This document shows positions 1 to 8,116 of a stretch of DNA of 64,000 bases, piece after piece. Made by a program: the position numbers and the translations under genes. This DNA is from Paenibacillus selenitireducens (GTDB lineage Bacteria > Bacillota > Bacilli > Paenibacillales > Paenibacillaceae), in NCBI RefSeq assembly GCF_002021565.1, contig NZ_MSZX01000015.1:27-64026 (forward strand). The letters are read 5' to 3'. The notes beneath the pieces are model-generated. The model ran no database searches and was not told the DNA's origin. It was given only the letters and a program-made list of their open reading frames with translations. Position 1 is the stretch's first letter. Every line of letters begins with the position of its first letter.

Positions 1-654
1 CGCATGACGACCGCCTTGTGGGAGGCAGGCTACAATGTGAATCACAAGAAAGTATGGCGATTGATGCGGGAGCTGTCGATCCAATCGGTCATTCGAAAGA
101 AGCGGAAGCAGTCCAGTTACACACCTTCTGTTGTGTATCCGAATCGTTTAAAGCGCCAATTCCATGCTACAGCGCCCCAACAAAAAATGGTGACCGATAT
201 TACCTATATTTCAGACGGGACCAACTTTCATTACTTGTCCGTCATTCAAGATCTTTTCAACAACGAGATTGTCGCTTGGCAATTGTCAGATCGTAACGAT
301 GTTCAACTCGTGCTGGATACCGTTACGCAGTGGACAAGAAAAAGAGACGTCTCGGGGGCCGTGCTCCATTCGGATCAGGGCTTCCAATATACGTCTCAGG
401 CGTACAACACACGATTAGAGGCGTTCGGCGTTAAAGGCAGCCACTCTCGCAAAGCAACCTGCCTGGATAACGCATGCATCGAATCCTTCTTTTCGCATCT
501 CAGAACAGAGAAGCTGTACCTTAAACAGTGTAATTCAGAACGCGAGATACATCAAGCAATTGAGGAATACATCTATTTTTATAACTATCAACGGTTTCAA
601 GCTAAACTTAAACAGCGCGCGCCGATTGAGTATCGACACGCGCTGGCTGCATAG
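1..654 (+). CDS. IS3-family transposase OrfB (5' end outside window)
   Basis: This is the integrase-core transposase of an IS3-type element, which cuts and joins the element's ends through a DDE catalytic triad. Counting from the Met at base 4, the triad is Asp65 (VTDITYI), Asp124 (HSDQGFQYTS) and Glu160 (CIESFFSHLR). The second Asp and the Glu are 35 residues apart, the spacing of the rve family. The N-terminal part has the HTH_21-like segment (NHKKVWRLMREL). Only 216 residues are present, against about 270-290 for a full OrfB, and the frame stays open to base 1. The gene is therefore cut by the window edge rather than necessarily truncated. OrfB is normally made by frameshifting from OrfA, which is not visible here. 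Confidence 0.93.
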   Translation, partial: RMTTALWEAGYNVNHKKVWRLMRELSIQSVIRKKRKQSSYTPSVVYPNRLKRQFHATAPQQKMVTDITYISDGTNFHYLSVIQDLFNNEIVAWQLSDRNDVQLVLDTVTQWTRKRDVSGAVLHSDQGFQYTSQAYNTRLEAFGVKGSHSRKATCLDNACIESFFSHLRTEKLYLKQCNSEREIHQAIEEYIYFYNYQRFQAKLKQRAPIEYRHALAA

Positions 655-692
655 CTTTTTTTATCTGTCTACTTGACAGGGGTATGACCAGA
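1..692 (+). mobile_element. IS3-family insertion sequence, 3' portion
   Basis: The window opens inside an IS3-type element: it carries the DDE transposase reading frame and ends shortly after its stop. The right terminus is probably within the stretch after 654 that contains CTTGACAGGGGTATGACCA (about 671-689). The left end, OrfA and target duplication lie outside the window, so the boundary and group are not fixed. Confidence 0.6.
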
Positions 693-832
693 TGCGTGTG
701 CAGACGCCGGTTTTTTGTGTTGGAATTTACTTAAGTCGTTGTTAATTCCCAAAAATTTCATTACAATAATATTTACATATAAATAGTTTAGGAGAGTGGG
801 GGAAGTATGGGGAATGACAAAGATCCCCTAAT

Positions 833-943
833 GTGAATAGTGCAAGCAAACAAAGGATCTTCGTTGAAGTAAAAGAAATCGGTCTCGAGACCGAGCGGTC
901 TTTCGTTCTGGCGAACCTTTTAGGTGATTGGAACGTTAAGTAA
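833..943 (+). CDS. Possible 36-residue ORF or gene remnant
   Basis: A GTG-initiated frame of 36 residues lies between the IS end and the MFS gene. Its composition looks protein-like (KQRIFVEVKEIGLETERSF), with mixed charged and hydrophobic residues and no low complexity. There is no good ribosome binding site immediately upstream; a GGGGGAAG stretch at about 798-805 is too far away. It may be the tail of a gene interrupted by the IS, or a chance frame. No family is recognised. Confidence 0.25.
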   Translation: MNSASKQRIFVEVKEIGLETERSFVLANLLGDWNVK

Positions 944-1005
944 AATGATTAAGGACTACTACAGTATTTCAGAGAGAAAAATTGAAGATTGAAAGGGAGA
1001 GAAAT

Positions 1006-2259
1006 ATGACTGCCAGTCAACCTAGTTCGGCATCATCACTGCTGAGCAACCGATTCGTGCAAGTGATTTTGATGTCCACATTGTTTTTACAAAGCGGTAT
1101 TTGGGTGCGAAATATCGCCATCCTGTTTTACGTCAAAAAAATGACAAATGACGATGCGTTCGCCGTATCGCTAATCTCCGTCGCGGAGTTCGCTCCAATC
1201 TTCGTATTCTCGTTTATCGGAGGGACATTTGCAGACCGCTGGCGACCAAAAAGGACCATGGTATGGTGCGACCTGTTAAGTGCGGTTTCCATTATCGCGG
1301 TGCTTTTCGCTATGGTAAACGGTTCGTGGAAAGCGGTATTTTTTGCGACGTTAGTCTCGGCAATATTATCTCAGTTCTCGCAGCCATCCGGCATGAAGCT
1401 GTTCAAGCAGCATGTGCCTGAACATTTAGTGCAAAAGGGGATGTCGGTGTATCAAACGTTGTTCGCGGTATTTATGATTTTCGGACCGATCGTCGGCACG
1501 TTTGTTTACCAGACCTATGGCATTGAGACAGCAATCGGAATCATGGGTATTTCCTTTCTGTTGTCGGCGGCTTCACTAGCCTTACTGCCGCGCGATCGTC
1601 AAGACGACAGGGACAAACAAAAGTCGCAAGTATTAGAAGACATTAAGGCGGGGTTCCGCTACGTATTGTCCAGCATTATACTCCGTAAACTTGGTGGCGG
1701 CTTCATTGCTGCAGGGCTCGGTCTTGGACTTATTCAGCCGATGGGCATCTTCCTGATTACGGAGCGGCTTGGGAAGCCAGAGGATTACTTGCAGTGGTTC
1801 TTATTAGTCAACGGCATCGCGATGATTATCGGCGGCGTGGTCGCAATGAGCTTCTCCAGCAAAATATCGCCGCAGAAGCTGCTGGCGTTCGGTATGGCAG
1901 TCGACAGCTTGGCGATGATCGCCATGGGGCTCTCGACGGATTACTGGTTAACGCTGGGACTCCAGTTCATAAGCGGGTTGATACTACCATGTATTCAGAT
2001 CGGGATCAATACGATGATTTTACAAAATACGGAGGAAGCGTTCATTGGTCGGGTCAACGGGATTCTGAATCCACTGTTTATGGGTTCGATGGTTGTTACG
2101 ATGATGCTGTCCGGCGTGATCAAAAACGCAATCTCGCTCGTTCCGCTGTACGTGCTCGCAGGTGTATTCTTCCTTGTGGGTGTGGCGGTTCTCCTACCGT
2201 TGTTTAAGTTGAAGGGCGGCATTCAACCTGAACCGAATAAAGCGGTGGGTAACTCGTAA
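1006..2259 (+). CDS. MFS transporter, multidrug/metabolite efflux type
   Basis: This is a major facilitator superfamily permease of 417 residues with about 12 hydrophobic segments and the usual charged loop after helix 2 (GGTFADRWRPKRTM, a variant of MFS motif A). It probably exports small molecules by proton antiport across the cytoplasmic membrane, as in the MFS_3/EntS-like group. The substrate cannot be read from sequence. A longer TTG-initiated frame begins at 982, but ATG 1006 sits behind AAAGGGAGAG with good spacing and is preferred. The gene stands alone, with an IS remnant upstream and a clear terminator downstream. Confidence 0.85.
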   Translation: MTASQPSSASSLLSNRFVQVILMSTLFLQSGIWVRNIAILFYVKKMTNDDAFAVSLISVAEFAPIFVFSFIGGTFADRWRPKRTMVWCDLLSAVSIIAVLFAMVNGSWKAVFFATLVSAILSQFSQPSGMKLFKQHVPEHLVQKGMSVYQTLFAVFMIFGPIVGTFVYQTYGIETAIGIMGISFLLSAASLALLPRDRQDDRDKQKSQVLEDIKAGFRYVLSSIILRKLGGGFIAAGLGLGLIQPMGIFLITERLGKPEDYLQWFLLVNGIAMIIGGVVAMSFSSKISPQKLLAFGMAVDSLAMIAMGLSTDYWLTLGLQFISGLILPCIQIGINTMILQNTEEAFIGRVNGILNPLFMGSMVVTMMLSGVIKNAISLVPLYVLAGVFFLVGVAVLLPLFKLKGGIQPEPNKAVGNS

Positions 2260-2285
2260 TTAGACTACATATACTTTGAACATGT

Positions 2286-2316
2286 AAAAGGGGTGCCGGT
2301 GGGCACTCCTTTTTAT
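2286..2316 (+). terminator. Intrinsic terminator of the MFS gene
   Basis: The stem AAAGGGGTGCC / GGGCACTCCTTT with a three-base loop is followed by TTTTTA, 27 bases after the MFS stop codon. Confidence 0.8.
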
Positions 2317-2432
2317 TTAGACTATAAACTTCTTCAAATCTGAATAAATACGCAGGTTCGCCATGTCTCCAACTTCCATTTTATAGTATGATTGTTGGGA
2401 AACATTTTTTTCTTGATAAGGAGACTTTACAT

Positions 2433-2996
2433 ATGGATATACAAGACTATATCAAAAAAGGTTTGGATGCGTATTATGATCGATATCATCAAGTCACGGA
2501 GGAAGGTTTCTGCAGATGGATGCGTCCTGACGTCCCTGATGAAATGAAGGCAGCGGATGGCGATGATGAATGGTCCATATGGAGATTAGTTCCTTCCATC
2601 GTAACTAAAGATGATATTCGTGCGCTAGAAAACGAATTTGGGCTGGTTTTTCCCGAATGGTATAAAGTATTTATATCAACTTACCATCATTATTTTGACG
2701 TCGTACCCGAACAAGGGTTGGATGAGCCTCTACATAGCATTAAAGATATGTATAATCCATTGCTGTGCAGGTTGGGGTATCTTCCATTTACATGGGATTC
2801 AGAGTACGGAAACATATTATGTATTGACTTAAATGAAGGCTCGGATGAAGAGCATGGTGCCATATACGAAATTGATCATGACATATTATTTGGTTATGAC
2901 GAAGAACATACGGAACGCAATACACTAAAAGAGTCATTGACATTTTTGTATCCTAATTTCAAGGCGTATTTTGATCATACTTTTTTAGTAAGTTAA
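2433..2996 (+). CDS. SMI1/KNR4 (SUKH) domain protein
   Basis: This is a 187-residue acidic soluble protein. The middle contains the SUKH signature: a helix ending in EFGLVFPEWYKVFIS followed by a loop, then PFTWDSEYGNILCIDLNEG with the usual pattern of one aromatic/acidic strand. SUKH proteins in Firmicutes are often immunity proteins for polymorphic toxins, though stand-alone copies are common. No toxin gene with LXG, YeeF or RHS features is adjacent, so an immunity role is only a possibility. The track frame could start at 2388, but ATG 2433 follows AAGGAGA at 2418-2424 with correct spacing. Confidence 0.75.
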   Translation: MDIQDYIKKGLDAYYDRYHQVTEEGFCRWMRPDVPDEMKAADGDDEWSIWRLVPSIVTKDDIRALENEFGLVFPEWYKVFISTYHHYFDVVPEQGLDEPLHSIKDMYNPLLCRLGYLPFTWDSEYGNILCIDLNEGSDEEHGAIYEIDHDILFGYDEEHTERNTLKESLTFLYPNFKAYFDHTFLVS

Positions 2997-3053
2997 TGAA
3001 AAAAGAAAGTACAATCGATATCAACGAACATATAAAGAACGGGAGAATGCCGC

Positions 3054-4244
3054 ATGAACTCCATACAATCTGATCCTTTTGTAAGAAATGAACGTGAGAA
3101 AGAGATTGCTTCAAGATCCGACAGGCTTGCCGATCTATTCGAGAAGCGCGCTGCCTTGCATGATCGTGAAGGGTCTTTTCCCTTTGAAAATTTCGCTGAT
3201 TTACGAGAATCCGGATATCTGGCTCTTACCGTACCGAAAGAATTCGGAGGAGAAGAAGCCTCTTTGTATGAGATGATCCTTGCACAGGAGCGGCTTGCCA
3301 AAGGTGACGGCTCAACAGCGCTGGCCGTAGGCTGGCATGTCAGTCAGATGCTCCAGCTGCGAATGAACCTGTCATGGCCTCAAAAGCTGTATACTGATTT
3401 TTGCAGACGTGTTGTTGAAGAAGGCGCGATGATCAACAAGTTTGCGAGCGAGCCTTCTACAGGCAGCCCAAGCCGCGGGGGTAGACCGCAGACTGCCGCT
3501 GTAAGGACGGAAGGGGGCTATCTATTAACCGGCCGCAAAACCTTCAGTTCGCTGATACCTATCCTAGATCAATTTACCGTAACTGCATTTGTAGAGGATG
3601 AGGAGCAGGTCTGCACCTTCTTCGTTCGTAAAGGTCCGGGCGTAAGCATTGAAGAAACCTGGGATACCTTGGGTATGCGGGGAACCGGAAGCCATGATCT
3701 GCTGCTTGACGCTGTTTTCGTGCCGGAAGATGCCAAAATTGAGAACAGCGATGGCGAAGGGGCCGTGGGATCGGGCATGTCCGATCATGGCGGGGCTCTC
3801 CTGCATATACCGGCTTGTTATCTCGGCATTGCTTGGGCAGCACGAGACTTTGCCGTGAAGTTCGCCGCAGATTACCGTCCCAACAGTCTGCCAGGCCCAA
3901 TCGCGGAGCTGCCTCATATCCAGCAGAAAATCGGAGAGATGGAGTCAGAACTTATAACAGCGCGCACACTGTTGTACAGCGTTGCCGACCGCTGGGATCG
4001 TCTTCCCGCAGCGCGGGCATCCATGAAGCCGGAGCTTGGGCTAACCAAGACGGTGGCGACCAACGCTGCCCTCCGTATTGTCGATTTAGCGATGCGAATC
4101 GTGGGTGGATCGAGTTTGTCACGCAGTCTACCACTGGAGCGGATGTATCGAGACGTCCGCGCGGGACTCCATAATCCGCCGATGGAAGATACCGTCATTG
4201 CGATGTTGGCTCAGCGAGCGATCCGCGAAGCAGGCGGACTTTGA
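3054..4244 (+). CDS. Acyl-CoA dehydrogenase family flavoprotein
   Basis: This 396-residue protein has the three-part acyl-CoA dehydrogenase fold: an N-terminal helical domain with the [20 protein letters not shown] motif, a middle beta domain ([26 protein letters not shown]) and a C-terminal helical domain ([24 protein letters not shown]). These bind FAD and an acyl or small aromatic/sulfur substrate. It resembles the YdbM/SfnC/DszC-like branch rather than classical fatty-acid dehydrogenases. It could therefore be a dehydrogenase or a flavin-dependent monooxygenase, and the sequence does not settle which. ATG 3054 follows GGGAGAATG. No electron-transfer flavoprotein or CoA ligase is adjacent. 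Confidence 0.8.
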   Translation: MNSIQSDPFVRNEREKEIASRSDRLADLFEKRAALHDREGSFPFENFADLRESGYLALTVPKEFGGEEASLYEMILAQERLAKGDGSTALAVGWHVSQMLQLRMNLSWPQKLYTDFCRRVVEEGAMINKFASEPSTGSPSRGGRPQTAAVRTEGGYLLTGRKTFSSLIPILDQFTVTAFVEDEEQVCTFFVRKGPGVSIEETWDTLGMRGTGSHDLLLDAVFVPEDAKIENSDGEGAVGSGMSDHGGALLHIPACYLGIAWAARDFAVKFAADYRPNSLPGPIAELPHIQQKIGEMESELITARTLLYSVADRWDRLPAARASMKPELGLTKTVATNAALRIVDLAMRIVGGSSLSRSLPLERMYRDVRAGLHNPPMEDTVIAMLAQRAIREAGGL

Positions 4245-4352
4245 AGTCTTCGATAAGAAAACATAGCATCAAGATAAGACCGTAGGCAATCTCTTTTTCA
4301 ACAGTTTGCTTTGTAGATGACTGTAATTGGAACACTATTTGCAAGGTAGGGT

Positions 4353-4693
4353 ACTGAAAAACTAATGTTATTAACCATAACGATGGCGAAGAAGAAGATG
4401 AAGATTGCTATGTTGGATAATCCAATATAGCTTTGCCGCCAACACGAATTCTTTACCTAAAATGGATTTATCCAACATAGCTTCACTACCAGCACTAAAA
4501 CGCGTACCTATACTGGACGTTTCCAATATAGAGGGGGAAATCAGCATTTTAGAGGCATTTTCAGCACATTCTATTGGATTTATCCAGTATAGAGTGCGAA
4601 ATCGTACTGAAAACGGCGAAGTTAGTGGATTTATCCAATATAGCACCACCACAAACACTTCTCCCCACCTGTACTGGATTTAAAACAACGTAG
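4353..4693. repeat. Intergenic palindromic repeat array with leader (copy 1)
   Basis: A leader beginning ACTGAAAAACTAATGTTATT runs to a palindrome at about 4411-4430 (TGTTGGATAATCCAATATAG). It is followed by at least five further units related to TGGATTTATCCAATATAG at about 4463, 4513, 4574, 4626 and 4673. The spacing is about 46-61 bases with unlike sequence between units. The same leader and related units occur at 33201-33445. Both strands are open for about 90 codons here, but unit spacing and the second copy argue against coding. It is a dispersed non-coding repeat family, not a CRISPR: units are degenerate and no cas genes are present. Confidence 0.8.
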
Positions 4694-4774
4694 CAAACTT
4701 CATGCATCTTCATCATTGTTATAGATCGTTTTAAATTGATTTTTCTTCTACGAAACGAGATCTACCCAAAAAAT

Positions 4775-4813
4775 AAAGTGTCGAAAAGTCCTCTGGACTT
4801 TATCGACACTTTA
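4775..4813 (-). terminator. Terminator of the sulfatase gene
   Basis: The stem AAAGTGTCGAAAAGTCC / GGACTTTATCGACACTTT is nearly perfect. On the minus strand it is followed by ATTTTTT, placing it downstream of the sulfatase. Confidence 0.8.
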
Positions 4814-4892
4814 AGGGCGTAAATACGCCCCCTCTCGATAACATTTTATACAGGTTATTGCATGAAGCAACTTGCTGATTATACGAGCTTGA

Positions 4893-6314
4893 TCAGTCTA
4901 CGTCGAGCACGTACCGCTCATCTTTGACCTCTTCCTGAAGCGCATGGAGCTCATCCTTCAATGTCTTGACGATGTCGGCGTATTCTGGCTGCGCATACAC
5001 ATTATTGAGTTCAGCTGGATCATGCTGCAAATCGAACAATTCCCACTCCGGCTGATTTGTTTCATCCAGCGTACCCGGCACTCCCAAACCGTCAGCGTAA
5101 TAATAGATAAGCTTATATCGGTAGGTTCGCAACCCGTAATGCGAGAACACGTTATGGTCTATGCGATGCATCCAATAACGGTAATACATCGACGTTCGCC
5201 AGCCTTCCGGCCGTTCGCCGTTCAATATCGGCCGAAGGCTATGGCCTTGCATCTCGTCAGGGATCGGCAGTCCGGCATATTCGAGGAAGGTCGGCGCAAA
5301 ATCCACGTTAAGTGCCATCGTATCCGTGATCCCGCCTGGCTTGATTTCATTCGGATAACGAACAATGAACGGCATGCGAAGCGATTCCTCATACATGAAC
5401 CGTTTGTCGTACCAGCCATGGTCTCCGAGGAAGAAACCTTGGTCAGACGTGTATATTACAATCGTATTATCTGCGAGTCCCATTTCGTCCAAATAATCGA
5501 GCAATCGGCCGACATTTTCGTCGATGGAAGCCACGCATCGTAAGTAGTCTTTAATGTATCGCTGATATTTCCAGCTTTTTGTTTGCTCCGGCGTCAGATG
5601 CGCGGGCGGTTCTTCCTTTAGATCGACGAGTGTTAGATCACTGTCGACCCGCATCGTCGCTTCCGCTGCAGCCGTTGCACGGGTTGCATAATCATCGTTA
5701 AACGTTTCCGGCTCCGGTATTGTTACATCATCATACAGCGTCGCGTATTTGGCGCTTGGCTCCCATGGGCGGTGTGGTGCCTTATGGTGGCACTTTAAGA
5801 AAAACGGCTTGTCTTGATCTCGGCGATTTAGCCAATCAATCGATAAATCTGTAATGACATCGGTGACATAACCTTCGTAAACACGATCCTCGCCCATTTC
5901 CGAAAAAGTCGGATGATGGTATTCGCCTTGGCCCCAATTGCCGATCAGCACGTTCCAGTAATCGAACCCGGTCGGGTCGTAAATACCGCCTTGGCCGAGA
6001 TGCCATTTGCCGATCATACCCGTTTCGTAGCCGCCGGCTTGAAGCATTTTGGCAACGTGATCCTGCCGACCGTCGAAGCCTTCATACAATGTACGAACCC
6101 CGTTCAAGTGATTGTATTTACCTGTCAGGATCGTCGCCCGGCTAGGCGCGCAGATGGAATTGGTGCAGAAGCAATTGTCAAAGCGGATGCCTTCCTCTGC
6201 GATCCGATCAATGTTCGGCGTTTGGTTAATCCGTCCGCTGTAGCAGCTCATGGCGTGTGCAGCATGATCGTCGCTCATGATGAACAGAATATTCGGTTTG
6301 GTGGTGCTGCTCAT
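4893..6314 (-). CDS. Sulfatase (Cys-type, iduronate-2-sulfatase/arylsulfatase family)
   Basis: This 473-residue type I sulfatase hydrolyses sulfate esters, probably on a carbohydrate. The N-terminus has the calcium-binding pair in NILFIMSDDHAAH (Asp15, Asp16). The active-site signature CAPSRATILTG has Cys55, which must be converted to formylglycine. Further conserved elements are GKWHLGQGG, HHKAPHRPW and YTSDQGFFLGDHGWYDK, as in iduronate-2-sulfatase-like enzymes. No secretion signal is evident, so a cytoplasmic location is likely. The longer open frame to 6461 is not used: ATG 6314 follows a GAGGTTG site. No sulfatase-maturing enzyme lies in the window. The divergent AraC gene is the likely regulator. 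Confidence 0.9.
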   Translation of the reverse strand: MSSTTKPNILFIMSDDHAAHAMSCYSGRINQTPNIDRIAEEGIRFDNCFCTNSICAPSRATILTGKYNHLNGVRTLYEGFDGRQDHVAKMLQAGGYETGMIGKWHLGQGGIYDPTGFDYWNVLIGNWGQGEYHHPTFSEMGEDRVYEGYVTDVITDLSIDWLNRRDQDKPFFLKCHHKAPHRPWEPSAKYATLYDDVTIPEPETFNDDYATRATAAAEATMRVDSDLTLVDLKEEPPAHLTPEQTKSWKYQRYIKDYLRCVASIDENVGRLLDYLDEMGLADNTIVIYTSDQGFFLGDHGWYDKRFMYEESLRMPFIVRYPNEIKPGGITDTMALNVDFAPTFLEYAGLPIPDEMQGHSLRPILNGERPEGWRTSMYYRYWMHRIDHNVFSHYGLRTYRYKLIYYYADGLGVPGTLDETNQPEWELFDLQHDPAELNNVYAQPEYADIVKTLKDELHALQEEVKDERYVLDVD

Positions 6315-6350
6315 ATGCACTTTCAACCTCCAATGTAGTTTTTTGTCTAC

Positions 6351-6405
6351 ATTATATAAAATTGCAGCTTCGAGTACGATGTACGTAATGTTGGTTTCAT
6401 GTACG
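6351..6405. promoter_or_regulatory. Sulfatase/AraC divergent control region
   Basis: On the minus strand TATAAT (6351-6356) gives a good -10 for the sulfatase, but no TTGACA-like -35 is present. Two direct ATGTACG repeats begin 20 bases apart at 6379 and 6399, with a related GAGTACG at 6372. This is the layout of AraC-family activator half-sites upstream of a promoter that needs activation. Binding by the adjacent regulator is inferred. Confidence 0.45.
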
Positions 6406-6518
6406 AAACAACTGCATTTTTGACAGCTTTGATCCTTGAAAGAATGGTTTCCCGTTTGCATGACTGACGAAGGATTGCTATGCTGGGATTAGCATTTTTC
6501 AATGAGAGGACCGTTGCT

Positions 6519-7298
6519 ATGTTTAAGCTACTGGCGGTACATTATGACGATTGTATACCTGACTGGAATACGGTCCGCGAGGCCATTCCATACCATGTTA
6601 TCGTTCTTGTGGTGGAAGGAACGGTGGCGTATACCATTGATGGCGAGACGTTTCGAGCTGAGGCGGGAGACTTCTTGGTCATACCAAGAGGTACGGTCAG
6701 AGCGGGAAGCAATACCGGAGCGCCGCATAAGAAATATACCGCACTGTTTAATCCGATAGACGATATAGATCCCAATGCGCAGCTTCTGCTGCACCGTCAG
6801 TTCATGAAGATGAAAATAAGCAACTACGAATACGTTCACAACCGATTTTCTCGACTGTTCCAAGACAGATGGGAAGGGAAGCCGTTTCATGAGCCGATCT
6901 GCCTCGGCATTCTGATAGAGTTGCTCGGAATCGCGAAGCGCGAGCCGGTGAGCCCCCCTGTGGAACCGATAAAATTTTATTTGGCCCGGAAAATTCAACA
7001 AGAGCTTCAACTGAAATATCGGGAATCTGTGCAAGTAAGTGATCTGGCGGAGCTCATTGCCCGTTCGCCGAATTATACAATCGCCATGTTCAAGAAAGCG
7101 ATCGGCATGACACCTATCGAATATGTTCATCAGCTGCGTGTCCAGGAAGCAAGCAGCCTGCTGCTGGAATCGACCATGTCAGTTACCGAAGTATCCGAAT
7201 ATTTGGGCTTCTACGATACATCGCATTTCTATCGCGTCTTCAAAAAAATGATGAAGGAATCCCCTTCGGCCTATATCGCTAATAGAAAAAGCTTCTGA
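6519..7298 (+). CDS. AraC-family transcriptional regulator with cupin N-domain
   Basis: This 260-residue regulator has an N-terminal cupin-like ligand domain (VEGTVAYTIDGETFRAEAGDFLVIPRGTV) and a C-terminal pair of HTH motifs. The second HTH is typical of AraC/XylS (VTEVSEYLGFYDTSHFYRVFKKMMKESPSAY). It is divergent from the sulfatase gene, with about 200 bp between them, and most likely activates the sulfatase in response to a sugar-related signal. The frame is open from ATG 6480, but ATG 6519 lies behind GAGAGGA at normal spacing and removes a non-conserved 13-residue extension. A short hairpin follows the stop. Confidence 0.85.
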   Translation: MFKLLAVHYDDCIPDWNTVREAIPYHVIVLVVEGTVAYTIDGETFRAEAGDFLVIPRGTVRAGSNTGAPHKKYTALFNPIDDIDPNAQLLLHRQFMKMKISNYEYVHNRFSRLFQDRWEGKPFHEPICLGILIELLGIAKREPVSPPVEPIKFYLARKIQQELQLKYRESVQVSDLAELIARSPNYTIAMFKKAIGMTPIEYVHQLRVQEASSLLLESTMSVTEVSEYLGFYDTSHFYRVFKKMMKESPSAYIANRKSF

Positions 7299-7448
7299 TC
7301 GAAGCACTTTCGACGGTTCATGAAGATAATAGGGTTAGTTGCTATAAATGATTGCAATGTTTTATGATGTAATGAAAGTGCACTAACAAGCACAGGTTCG
7401 TTAATATTTTTTAGATAAGCTTCTATAGAAAAGGTGGTTGGTAATTTC

Positions 7449-7958
7449 ATGGAACTCGTTTTTTCAAAGGTAGATTCAGAGGAAGAAATCTCGTTATTAG
7501 CTCAATTGGCATCGGAAATTTGGTATGAATATTTTGTATGCATTATATCAAATGAACAAATCGACTATATGGTGGAAAAATTTCAATCCGTACATGCGAT
7601 TACTGACCAAATTACAAATCAGGGTTATGAATATTATTTTATGAACGTAAATGGCAATCCTATCGGCTATTTGGGGATAAAACAAGAAGAAGACAAGCTA
7701 TTTTTAAGTAAATTTTACTTACAAAAAGAGCATCGAGGAAAAGGTTATGCAAGTCAGGCTATGGAGTTTTTGGTAGGGATCTGCAAAGTTCGAAGGTTAG
7801 GTATGATCTGGCTTACGGTAAATCGTTATAATGATGCCACGATTGCTGTTTATGAGAAAAAAGGATTTAGAACCGTACGTACTCAGGTGGCTGATATAGG
7901 AAATGGATATGTGATGGACGATAATATTATGGAGAAAAAAATAGTGTTGGAAGATTGA
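7449..7958 (+). CDS. GNAT-family N-acetyltransferase
   Basis: This 169-residue protein has the GNAT fold. The acetyl-CoA-binding motif A is LQKEHRGKGYASQAMEFL, preceded by the strand LFLSKFYL, and motif B is around NDATIAVYEKKGFRTV. It transfers an acetyl group from acetyl-CoA to an amine of unknown identity. The frame extends to GTG 7434, but ATG 7449 follows AAGGTGG and matches the usual GNAT N-terminus. It is a single gene with its own terminator. The substrate could be a small molecule or a protein N-terminus. Confidence 0.85.
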   Translation: MELVFSKVDSEEEISLLAQLASEIWYEYFVCIISNEQIDYMVEKFQSVHAITDQITNQGYEYYFMNVNGNPIGYLGIKQEEDKLFLSKFYLQKEHRGKGYASQAMEFLVGICKVRRLGMIWLTVNRYNDATIAVYEKKGFRTVRTQVADIGNGYVMDDNIMEKKIVLED

Positions 7959-7977
7959 ACATGAGTTCAATCATCGT

Positions 7978-8017
7978 GGGTTCTCTCCTTCATTAAGGAG
8001 TGAATCCATTTTTTTAT
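7978..8017 (+). terminator. Intrinsic terminator after GNAT gene
   Basis: GGGTTCTCTCCTT pairs with AAGGAGTGAATCC across a CATT loop and is followed by ATTTTTTTA. A smaller GATTGAAC/GTTCAATC hairpin overlaps the stop codon. Confidence 0.75.
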
Positions 8018-8116
8018 TGCGAAATATGCAGGTCTAGGCTTACGAATCTATGATACAATGGGAATTATTGGTACCTTACATGGGTCAATTAATAACATGG
8101 GAGAGGTGTTTAGCGT

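Noticed and set aside
2388-2996. Toxin-immunity pair involving the SUKH protein
   Set aside because: No toxin gene or toxin-type domain was seen near it, so only the domain is called.
3564-3917. Minus-strand ORFs inside the acyl-CoA dehydrogenase
   Set aside because: They are shadows of a strongly supported gene with a good start and family motifs.
4371-4683. Two overlapping ~90-residue ORFs on opposite strands (LYWINP-like repeats)
   Set aside because: They are translations of the palindromic repeat array on both strands. There is no ribosome site, and the related copy at 33201 is not open.
4353-4693. CRISPR array
   Set aside because: Units are degenerate, spacing varies, and no cas genes are present.
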